DNA of 64,000 nucleotides. Origin: Diadema setosum. Its lineage: Eukaryota > Echinodermata > Echinoidea > Diadematoida > Diadematidae. Made by a program: the position numbers and the translations under genes. The notes beneath the pieces are model-generated. The model searched no databases. It was not told the DNA's origin and saw only the letters and a program-made list of their open reading frames with translations. Shown here piece after piece: positions 56,901 to 64,000 of this stretch (position 1 is its first letter; each line of letters starts with the position of its first letter). The stretch lies in NCBI GenBank assembly GCA_033980235.1, contig CM067072.1:30851759-30915758 (forward strand), written 5' to 3'.

Positions 56901-59900
56901 ATTATTACCCCATTCACTGGAATCACACCTACAGTTTAAAGGGATCGTATAGTTTTGGTTGAGACATAATTTCATAATTCTCATCTCCACCAATACTGTA
57001 CCATCCCTTTAAGACCCTCCCCCACTCCCAGCGGATGGGGGAGAATAATTCTGGCCAGGTCATTGTTCAACTGCAAAGATATGCCGGGGGTCAATGCCAC
57101 TAACCACATGTTGGCTTGCAAAGTGTTGGCAGGGGTGGGGTACTCACCAGGAGGGAAGGGGAGCGGGGGCCTGAAGCTTGGAGGCAGACCAGGGGGCGGT
57201 ACCGAGGGGTCAAACCTCGCAAAGAGAGCTGGATCAAGGGGTGGCATACCTGTCGACAAACATCACAGCAAAAACATGATTATGTCAGATACACACATTA
57301 AGATATGAGGTGACGATTTTCCTCAACCTTGAATTAGCTTCCCCAATCAAATAAATAGAAGGAATTTTACTCTCTTTAAACCATTACACTACAATAGTAA
57401 TACCATGTAGTTCAGGGGGTATTATGGACATCAGTAGTAATGAATGACGAGAAATGCATGTCTCCCTGAAGCAAATGTCTGAAATGATAAGGCTTACTGA
57501 AAAGTGCAAATACTTAAAATGAATGCTGGAAAATAAACATATCCCAAAAAGATGTTCTCATCCATAGTTGGATACTTTGAAAAAGTTCTCTCTTTAGAAT
57601 AAATACAGTATTGATGCGATTAAATGTAAAGTCTGAATTCCGCAAACTGCTCTTCACTGAAATGGAATCACGTCAGATTAGTTTTATCACTTGTTTGTTT
57701 TCATATTAAGAGAGGTTGCTTATGTATTTAGTTTCCCTAGTGGCTGTGGTCATAGAAATCTTTGCAAGCTGAACATCTAATCGACCATGGTCAAATGTTG
57801 AGACTGCTGCTTACCCGGCAACTGTGGTGGCAGCTGAGGTTGTTGTGGGTCTCCCAGCTGTGGTGGCAACCCTGCAGGTGGGAAGACCACAGGTGGCAAC
57901 ATCAGAGACAACAGCACTCATGCATACAAACATTTGCAGAGATTAGCAGCTTGTCAACATTACAGCAATTTACATTATGCTCCTCATTCTAGACTCCAAT
58001 CTTTTTTTCTTTTTTTTGAAAGTCAATGCTCTAAGACATGGAAGAAATAAATTCAATACATTAGTAATAATATCAATGACAGTATCAGTAGGACAAAAGA
58101 AGAATATTTGTGTGTATGTATGTACTTTCAATGTAAAAACAAAACAACAAATATCTCTAGAGTGACAGAGAAGCAGATCTATGTTATTGGTTACCTGGTG
58201 GGAGTGTCGGTAATCCGGGTGGCAGGCCATCAGCATTCGGTACCACCGCTGCTCCCTGCACAATGCCCTGGGGTACACTGACTGTCTGAGGGGGTAACTG
58301 ACCCGGTACCAGGGTTCCCGCCGAGGAGGCTGTGGGGAAGGCTGGGACAGAGGGGGCAGGCGTACCCGCAGCAGCCGTCTGTGCTGGGGGCAGGGCGAAA
58401 GATGTGGGAGGGGCCTGAGGCAGGGAGACCGCCAGCTGTTGCTGCTGCTGCTGCTGCTGCTGCTGTTGCTGGACATGTTGCTGCTGTTGCTGCTGCTGCT
58501 GCTGCTGGGCGTGTTGCCGCATGTGTATCACGTAGTCATTGTGCTGCTTCTCCAGGCTGGTCACTTGGCTCTGGGTACTAGCCTGGATCTGGCGGATGGC
58601 GTCTCCATTCTCTGCGATCTGTGAGGCCTGCAGAGACATAAAGAGCATGGAGAAAATTAGAATAAGTTTTGCGTTTTCTTTCATTCAGCAATGAGCTCCA
58701 AGCATATCATATTCTAGAAGTCTTTTTCCTTTCATTTTCAAACAGGTCTCAGCAGACAATGGCAACTGACATTCAAATTGCAGTTTATATGCCAGTTTGG
58801 ATCACACTATCTCATGGTGTTGCAAAGTGGAGTAAAGATGTACCACATACATTTGTACGACAGATGTTCTTTTTCTTTTCCTTCCACAGCTTATACAAAC
58901 TGTAACATACCTTCAATCATCCATAAAAAGCATGGTCAGAGTTTCTCAATCAAATATACAATGACCAGATCTGAATATTTACTAGACGAATCATCATTCC
59001 ACACAAAAATTACAGTAAAGATCCCAAAAGTCATAGACAGATGGCACCTGAATTCAAAGTCATTTTCTCCAAGTCTCCAATCCAGTGGAATGCAAAGATA
59101 CAGTATTCAATAGCTGCTGTCATGCACTGCATTGACATTATTGTACAAATTTGTAAGTTCATTGCCTTGAAGTTATACACTTCTTTAAGAAAATGAGGGT
59201 GAAATAAAAGAGATGGTCCATGCTGATGAAATAAATTTCCATTGTCTCACCCAGTATGAAGAAACAACTACTGGTAGTCTGCACCCAGTTATCTACTGTA
59301 ATTAAACACATTTCTGTAGATTAAATATAAAATAAACATAAAAACAGATCTTGCTTACCTGGTACAGTGTCAGTGAATCTCCGGGATTTTTTAACTTCTC
59401 CATGACTTCACTGTTGAAGTAATTATTGGTTTCCCACAACTTTAATACCTGGATGGAAAAGATAAAATTACAAATAAAGGCAAAATTCATTTAAACAAAC
59501 AAAAAAACAAACAAACAAAGAAATGTTATAACATGCAATGAATATATGACCACATTCCTTGCATGAATCACAACATGAATCAGTTTGACTGACTGAAATT
59601 AACATGATTAAATTACATGGTATAGCAATTAAGCCAGCCTTGATAAAGAAAAATCTGATGTTACTCTTTTTACTCATACTTTTTTGGCTGCTGTCACTGC
59701 AGATCCAGAAGCATACTGATGACTGATAAAAGTAGAATATTCTGATGCCAAAGAGAATAACAGCGAAAATATATTCTGGTTTAAAAATGGGGAAAATGCA
59801 GAAATTAAGCATGGTAGTCAAATCCTAGGAAAACATAATCTATATTTCTTTTGGATGAAAAAAAAAAACTAAAAAAAAAAAACTGCAACTGAAGATGGTT

Positions 59901-62900
59901 TAAAACAATAATTATAATAATAAATTAGCAGCTATAATTCTCTAATACACCAACAAACCCAAACACTACTCATGAAGAAATTGCTTCACATACCTTCTCC
60001 AGTTTGCCCTTCTGGTCTTCATCCGCCCCAGAGTGAGTTGTACAGAAGATCGGAAGGACCACGTCCTCAAGGGCATGCTGGAGTTCTTGGGCGTTTCGCC
60101 TCGTACTGGTGTGGGCGAGGCATCGTGGGGTATAAATCACAGGGAGAGAGAGAGAGGGTGAAGTGAGGGGGAAGTGAGAGAAGAACACAATCAGGAGAAT
60201 GCTGTACTGTGACAGTTGAAACCCATACTACAATATATAGGTGCACACACAGGCTACCTTCCAAACTACTCATCAAAGTGCGCAAAACAGATACTGTAAA
60301 ACATGATATAGTGATATATTCATTACAACTGACTGAATATGATATATTTGCGGCATGAAATTTTTGCGAATTGCCACTGGCATTCAATGCATATAGTGTA
60401 GACAAGAACTTTCCAGTGCTCGCAAAATTCGCGAAATTAAAATGCATGAGAACAGTCCTCATTTTACAGTAGGTATGATTTGACTTATCAGTCACTTCTT
60501 TTGGCAAAGGATGTGCATGCTATCATGGACAATTAATATTTTTATTCTATTCATTCTATTCTATTCAGTGACAAGTGATTAAAATGGTGAGAATTTTTTT
60601 TCTTCAGAATGGAAAATAGCATAAGTAAAATATAATACTGTGAAAGTGGATATTTTTGCGCAACTAATTTTTCGCGCTCGGCGGGGTAAGAAGAGTTTCA
60701 TGTGTTTTTAATTCCGCGGAATCAAGACATCAACTACTGGAACATATGGAAGGCAAAAATGATTGTGTGCTTTTATTTTTGCGCTAGTTTCAGGTTGTGC
60801 AAAATGCGCAAAAATTTCAACACCGCGAAAATTTCAACTTTTACAGTAGTCTAACTTACTGTAATATAGCCTCAACATAAAGTAGAAATAACTGCACAAG
60901 ACAAAAATTTAAATAATTACCAGTGATAAAGGACATCATTGATCAGGTAGATGAGGTGGAGTTTGGCGTTGAAGGGTGCAGCTTTGGCTAGAATCTGATG
61001 CAGGAGGTACTTGGCTATCAACTCGCAGTGCTTGGGAGACTTTGACGTTGAGAAAATCCACTGCTTTCCACTCTGAAATAGGAAACAAGATAACATATCA
61101 ACCATTCCAATTCCATGTCCGATTGAGCAGTTAAACACCACATCAGCTGATACCAACTGCTACAACCCATCAGATACAAACGTTGTAGTTAGAGAGAACA
61201 TGGAGGGTCAAGGAGTCAAAATTTGCAATTACAAGCATCCACAGCATTTGAAGTTATACCAGGATTTAATCATCCATTTTGGGCATTATCCACATGGGAT
61301 AAAAAAAGAAGAAGGAGAAAGTACCTCCCTGAAGCACTTAGCTGTCCAAACAAGATACTAAAAGGAGCTCAGAAATCAAAATATATAGAAACAAGTCTGT
61401 CTGAGCAACGAATGTTCAGGTTCACTTCATTCTGATCTGATCAACTCCTACACATGAGCAAGTGAAGAGTTTGTAAACACAGTGATGGATGCCTCTTTTT
61501 GTGCCATAACCATTAAAGTTACAATACACAAATCTTAACCAATGAATTACTTGCATCAGCTCAACCCTCGCACAATACTAGTTTGTCAGCCAGTGATATT
61601 GAGTTTTGACATCAAACTTCTTCTTTTCATTTGGTGTAATGTAAAATGTACCTGGTTGCTACCATTTGCTGACTACTGCAAGTTACCTCAGGCAAACCAC
61701 AAGGGATTGGCATCATTCAATCATTTTTCTTGTGTGGGTAGATAGGCCCACAACTTCAATGAATTAACACTCTGCTCTTTGTGATGAAGTGGGTTCTTTT
61801 ACATGTGAGAGTTGTGAGTAACTCACCCACTGGAACTCTATTTAATGACCCATCAAAGTGACAGAGCGTTTTGCATATTACTAGAGGGGACGGCATGATT
61901 GCACACAACATTGTTCAGCTAGACTCGGCAAGCGAACCCCGGCCATTTCGACTGTGAGACAGACACGCTATCGACTGAGCCCAATCCTTGCCCTACTGAA
62001 ATCAAACTGAACTCAAAGCTGATATGGTACAGCATGGAACCATTCTGTCGGGGCAATACTTACTGAGATGGCATCTTTGGTGCAGGCATCTACGATGGCC
62101 TGGAGTCTGGTGTCCAGCTCACCAAGATTGACATCCAGGTCTGCTGCCATGGCAACCACCACCTGCTCTCTGTTCTTCACAATGATTTCCTCTATTTGCT
62201 TCTGCATGGCGACGTGAGAGAGAAACAAACGCTACACAAGTTAAGATGGACTGCAGAAGAATTGGTTGCCATATTGAAAGAGGATTCAAACTGAACCATG
62301 GCTAACAACAAAATGTAAAATGTTGTCGTGCCTCTGATAAGCATCATCCCGAGCATTGACTCCAAAAAGCATGAATATTTTTACTTAAATGAGGTTATGA
62401 CATGCAAGGCTTACTACTGCAAAAGTGGCATTTTCACCTTCTGCTGATAAAAAATGAATTTTGCATGTTTTAAATTTCACAAAATCAAAGTATAAGGTAG
62501 AATACAGTGTGTTATATATGACAAGCAAAAAAAGTCCATGCTTTCATATTTATGCAAGTTTCATGCTGTGAGAAATGCGTGAAAATATCCACACCACAGA
62601 AATTTCAACTTTCAAAGTTTCATAGTTGACCATTAGATCCATCAAACACAATGCATTCAAAACAGAAATGACATGAAGTGTGCCATCCCAACTGACCATC
62701 TGCACAATGAAGGCCTGTTACATTGTAAGCTCCAAAACAGCACTACAGTATATGAAGTACTAACACTGGCAGCAGCTTCATCAGTTAATTTTGACATTAT
62801 GTCCTTTATTGGTTCCATTTAACCATCAAAGTTAAAGCACATTCGTGCTGTGGCACTGTAGTCAAAGCTTTTTGTATAGTGAAATGACTTTCATTTCTTC

Positions 62901-62945
62901 AGAATTCCTGAACAGCTGCATTCCAGAAAAGACAGACAGACAGAC

Positions 62946-62988
<43 letters not shown>

Positions 62989-64000
62989 AAAAAAAAAACA
63001 TTGTTGGCCCATCTATCATCTCTAAGACTACTCAACATTCCCCAAATGGAGGGGCGAGGTCTCGCTCACGTTCTGCTGCTGCATGAGGACCTCCTTCTGC
63101 TTGCCCAGGTTCTCCTCGCTCTGAGCGATCTGCTCCTCTATCTGCTGCTGCTGCTGGATTTGGGGTTGCCATGGCGCCGACTGGATCGACTGCTGGGTGA
63201 TGACGTCCTGGATGATGGCTTGCTGCTGGGCCAGCTTCTCCTTCTGCTGTATGCCTTCACCATGGAAACGAGAAACCAACTCATTACGATGGAGCATTCC
63301 TTGTGTGCAAGAAGCTTCAAATGAAGGCATTTTTAGCATTTGAAATAAGACTTCTTCACAGTGATTGATTTACAACATTCACATCATAACGCTTCTTTCT
63401 CTTTTTTCTTTTTTTTTTGCACTAATAAGAAAAAGAGACTTTCCTTTATGGCCTTCATTTCTCACTTCAAAATCATTAAGTACTTTGATGACAGAATGGG
63501 CAGCTGTCAATTTCATATCAATTGTTATCTGAAGAGGAAATCAGCTAAGGATTACAAGAGAATGCTACTTTCTCAAAATCATGATGGCATACAGTGCATA
63601 AAGTGATATTTTTATTGTAACTGATAGACAAATTGCCCGACATAGACATAAATAATCACTGAATTGATCAGTGCTTTAGTAGGAGCCATCAAGAAATCAT
63701 GGGCACACATACTCGGGGAGGAGTCAAACCTATGACCTCCTGATCTCTGGACAAGTGTCTTATCCACTAGACTGCCGAGCTTCTGGCATCCGACAGCCAG
63801 TGCTGGTTCTAATCCTTGTAGTATGCAGTGCATACTGCATAATCATTTAATAAAACAAAATCTTAATTGGCATGGATGACTAAAATTCTACTCACTTTGT
63901 TGTTCAGAAGAGACTTTATACATGTAGTAATTGTAGTGCTCTCCTCCAAAAAGAAACTGGAATTTCGGATTGTCCTTCTGTTTCTCTTTGGTCATCTGTT
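50804..64000 (-). CDS. CHERP: CHERP, 15 exons, 5' end outside window
   Basis: Exons (minus strand, 5' to 3'): 63896-64000, 63070-63254, 62064-62201, 60921-61072, 59994-60105, 59359-59448, 58195-58627, 57815-57871, 57148-57249, 54941-55140, 54439-54572, 53517-53729, 52317-52592, 51877-51953, 50804-50973. All phases agree, giving 813 residues plus stop. Domain order is SURP end (KDNPKFQFLFGGEHYNYY), a Gln-rich helix, the CID (CTKDAIS, HCELIAKYL, KLHLIYLINDVLYHC), poly-Gln, a Pro-rich linker, YDLPAGLMAPLVKLED, ERLLAAVEAFY, SEGWEQNGLFEFF, an SR region, the G-patch (GHQLMKKMGWSGQGLGAKEQ) and FRKSKSYTYNRRK. CHERP is a nuclear U2 snRNP-associated splicing factor also linked to ER calcium release. 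The linker looks shorter than in vertebrates, where a long Pro/Gly/His/Trp-rich segment follows the Gln tract. Confidence 0.96.
50974..52316 (-). other. CHERP introns around the G-patch exon
   Basis: The segment 51080-51310 looks like a LINE/SINE 3' region (ATAGCGCTTTGTATCCAG to AAATATCAACTATCATTGTC). Apart from exon 51877-51953 there is no coding sequence. Confidence 0.5.
51877..51953 (-). CDS. CHERP: CHERP exon: start of G-patch
   Basis: Acceptor GCATGCAG opens QPFYQMNVETKLGEDNKGHQ, then LMKKMG. I preferred this acceptor over a CCAG 16 bases downstream because only this one keeps the frame. Confidence 0.9.
52317..52592 (-). CDS. CHERP: CHERP exon: SR-repeat region
   Basis: 92 codons with three runs of alternating Ser-Arg interrupted by SPPRRLRR and SPPGRFFRR, ending EKSPKRSPTPDYGI. 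SR regions bind other spliceosomal proteins and are regulated by phosphorylation. The donor GTGAGT and phase 2 end require the next exon to start at 51953. Confidence 0.92.
53517..53729 (-). CDS. CHERP: CHERP exon: EGWEQNGLFEFF and basic/Pro segment
   Basis: Acceptor CTTGCAG opens SEGWEQNGLFEFFKAKQKY. A Lys/Glu-rich stretch (KQKKEREKEGREKPKK) and a Pro-rich part follow, ending RRRYR before donor GTTAGT. Confidence 0.93.
53740..53918. repeat. (ATCC/ATCA)n to (TCTA)n microsatellite
   Basis: Tetranucleotide repeats of mixed type, with a pure TCTA run at about 53872-53918, close to the CHERP exon acceptor at 53730. Confidence 0.9.
54439..54572 (-). CDS. CHERP: CHERP exon: LEDTDYNPLDPED segment
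   Basis: LEDTDYNPLDPEDIRLPPP then SERLLAAVEAFYAPPSRD, with donor GTGGGT. It joins the next exon as RNSEGWEQNG. Confidence 0.95.
54941..55140 (-). CDS. CHERP: CHERP exon: Pro-rich to LMAPLVK
   Basis: IPPFQLPPGIDFSKPPPGFF, then DLPPPPLPP, then NEVSLLPKVPYYDLPAGLMA PLVK before donor GTGGGC. YDLPAGLMAPLVK is near-identical to vertebrate CHERP. Confidence 0.94.
55195..55408. mobile_element. TTAA-type MITE, copy 3 (truncated)
   Basis: It starts AGGGATGGTATAGTTTTA and shares GAAATGGCTGAGATATCC and GGGTCCCA with copies 1 and 2. No matching right end is found, so it is truncated. Confidence 0.65.
55968..56698. mobile_element. 731-bp element with GGGAGGTGTGAGAAAAGG ends
   Basis: CCTGGGAGGTGTGAGAAAAG to GAGACAACTC at the left and GAGTTGTCTCTCCTTTTC to CACCTCCCTGG at the right form an inverted repeat of about 31 bp with two mismatches. 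The interior has no transposase and no repeats of note. I cannot define a target duplication. Confidence 0.78.
56936..57012. mobile_element. TTAA-type MITE, copy 4 (77-bp end-to-end derivative)
   Basis: TTAA-AGGGATCGTATAG and TACCATCCCT-TTAA are the two ends of the family joined with almost no interior. Both TTAA copies are intact (56936-56939 and 57009-57012). Confidence 0.85.
57148..57249 (-). CDS. CHERP: CHERP exon: Pro-rich segment (102 nt)
   Basis: MPPLDPALFARFDPSVPPPG and LPPSFRPPLPFPPG between acceptor TCGACAG and donor GTGAGT. It is phase 1-1, so it is also skippable in frame. Confidence 0.88.
57815..57871 (-). CDS. CHERP: CHERP exon: Pro/Gln micro-exon (57 nt)
   Basis: Acceptor ACCTGCAG and donor GTAAGC bound LPPQLGDPQQPQLPPQLPG. 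Being a multiple of three and phase 1-1, it could be skipped without frame change. Confidence 0.85.
58195..58627 (-). CDS. CHERP: CHERP exon: poly-Gln and Ala/Pro-rich linker
   Basis: Acceptor CTCTGCAG opens ASQIAENGDAIRQIQASTQS, HNDYVIHMRQHA, then two Gln tracts (10 and 12) split by HV (encoded at about 58437-58510), then an Ala/Pro/Thr-rich segment to LPTLPPG. The Gln tracts are CAG-rich and likely length-variable. Confidence 0.93.
59359..59448 (-). CDS. CHERP: CHERP exon: end of CID
   Basis: A 90-nt phase 0-0 exon, VLKLWETNNYFNSEVMEKL and NPGDSLTLYQ. LWE-N-YF is the conserved last CID helix. Confidence 0.94.
59994..60105 (-). CDS. CHERP: CHERP exon: CID, continued
   Basis: Acceptor ACACCAG and donor GTATGT bound TRRNAQELQHALEDVVLPIF, CTTHSGADEDQKGKLEK. 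It matches the vertebrate ALQKVVVPIYCT region. Confidence 0.93.
60292..60471. mobile_element. TACTGTAAAA MITE, copy 1
   Basis: TACTGTAAAACATGA and CATTTTACAGTA are inverted ends including TA. The interior carries ATTTTTGCGAATTG and AAATTCGCGAAATT. 180 bp. Confidence 0.7.
60636..60848. mobile_element. TACTGTGAAAGT MITE, copy 2
   Basis: TACTGTGAAAGTGGATATTT and AAATTTCAACTTTTACAGTA are inverted ends. Inside are TTTTTCGCGC and CGCGAAAATTTC blocks. 213 bp, non-coding. Confidence 0.75.
60921..61072 (-). CDS. CHERP: CHERP exon: CID core
   Basis: Acceptor ATTTCAG is followed by SGKQWIFSTSKSPKHCELIA and KLHLIYLINDVLYHC. LIYLINDVL is the core helix of CTD-interacting domains. Confidence 0.94.
61073..62063 (-). 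other. CHERP intron containing a SINE
   Basis: Apart from the SINE at 61740-61995 no structure is seen. Confidence 0.6.
61740..61995 (-). mobile_element. tRNA-derived SINE, sense to CHERP
   Basis: On the minus strand the head reads GGGCTCAGTCGATAGCGTG (A-box region) and then GGCCGGGGTTCGCTTGCC (B-box region), about 35 bases apart as in a tRNA. The body includes GTAAAAGAACCCACTTC and CAAAGAGCAGAGTG. It is not a functional tRNA: the 3' half does not close an acceptor stem. Confidence 0.7.
62064..62201 (-). CDS. CHERP: CHERP exon: linker and start of CID
   Basis: 46 codons, KQIEEIIVKNREQVVVAMAA to LQAIVDACTKDAIS. CTKDAIS is identical to the start of the vertebrate CHERP CID. The acceptor was taken at CATGCAG; an in-frame ATG just before it is not a start. 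Confidence 0.9.
62202..63069 (-). other. CHERP intron with degraded MITE and GAAA tract
   Basis: A decayed relative of the TACTGTAAAAGT family spans about 62414-62619 (TACTGCAAAAGTGG to CAACTTTCAAAGT). A (GAAA)n microsatellite follows at about 62945-62990, close to the next exon. Confidence 0.55.
62945..62992 (+). repeat. (GAAA)n microsatellite
   Basis: About 11 GAAA units preceded by GACA repeats and followed by an A run. Confidence 0.93.
63070..63254 (-). CDS. CHERP: CHERP exon: Gln-rich helical segment
   Basis: It encodes IQQKEKLAQQQAIIQDVITQ through LGKQKEVLMQQQN, with donor GTGAGC. The acceptor GTGAAG is weak, but it is the choice that keeps phase with both neighbours. It is probably coiled. 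Confidence 0.85.
63605..63835 (-). mobile_element. tRNA-derived SINE, sense to CHERP
   Basis: On the minus strand, CTCGGCAGTCTAGTGGATAA is an A-box-like tRNA head and AGGTTTGACTCCTCCC is the B-box region. A body and an AATAAAAATATCAC end follow. The A to B spacing fits a tRNA origin; the tRNA is decayed. Confidence 0.7.
63896..64000 (-). CDS. CHERP: CHERP exon: end of SURP domain (partial at edge)
   Basis: It reads QMTKEKQKDNPKFQFLFGG then EHYNYYMYKVSSEQQ and ends before donor GTGAGT. FLFGG and the YxYY tyrosines are SURP hallmarks. The upstream exon boundary is beyond the window. Confidence 0.93.

Larger units (their letters stand above)
55141..57147 (-). other. CHERP intron with three transposon fragments
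   Basis: This 2-kb intron contains a truncated TTAA MITE (55195), a 731-bp inverted-repeat element (55968) and a 77-bp TTAA MITE derivative (56936). Little else remains. Confidence 0.7.
57250..59358 (-). other. CHERP introns around exons 57815 and 58195
   Basis: No repeat element recognised. Short frames here lack domains. Confidence 0.5.
59449..60920 (-). other. CHERP introns around exon 59994
   Basis: It holds two TTTGCG/TTTCGCG-rich MITEs (60292-60471 and 60636-60848) and an A-rich patch near 59860-59880. Confidence 0.65.

Noticed and set aside
63700..63790. Possible tRNA gene on the minus strand
   Set aside because: A- and B-boxes are present but the stems are mismatched and a SINE body follows.

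Overview
The window is animal nuclear DNA. It has long AT-rich introns with GT-AG boundaries, many microsatellites and homopolymer runs, tRNA-derived SINEs, a LINE fragment and many short inverted-repeat transposons. The gene content (a METTL27-like methyltransferase, a RIMOC1/C5orf51-like gene and CHERP) fits a metazoan. The repeat style suggests a marine invertebrate deuterostome such as an echinoderm, but that is inference from general appearance. No prokaryotic operon, CRISPR array or viral genome is present.

Layout. (1) 1234-14232, plus strand: a five-exon, 216-residue SAM-dependent methyltransferase resembling METTL27. Its last intron holds a 5'-truncated, frameshifted CR1/Jockey-type LINE (about 11040-13440). 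(2) 14233-20588: intergenic, with a tRNA-derived SINE, a TTAA-flanked MITE and probable LINE 3' ends. (3) 20589-36378, plus strand: a six-exon, 358-residue gene that I identify as RIMOC1 (C5orf51), a RAB7A/MON1-CCZ1-associated factor. (4) 36379-50803: convergent intergenic space with no convincing gene but several palindromic elements. These include a 846-bp element carrying ten copies of one 13-14-bp motif and a 1.0-kb foldback. (5) 50804-64000, minus strand: 15 exons of CHERP running off the right edge. The order is end of SURP, CID, Gln/Pro-rich linker, SR region, G-patch and conserved C-terminus. All splice phases join, giving 813 residues in the window.

The three genes are not an operon and have no evident joint function: a methyltransferase, a Rab7/mitophagy accessory protein and a U2-snRNP-associated splicing factor. 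The first two are head-to-tail and CHERP is convergent with RIMOC1.

The most unusual material is the foldback/MITE population. It includes several unrelated elements sharing a TTAA target, two elements with telomere-like degenerate hexamers between GGGCAATTACCC-type termini (one starting just after the RIMOC1 stop), a family rich in TTTCGCG, a palindrome with one duplicated arm, and the ten-copy motif element. No novel multi-gene system is visible.
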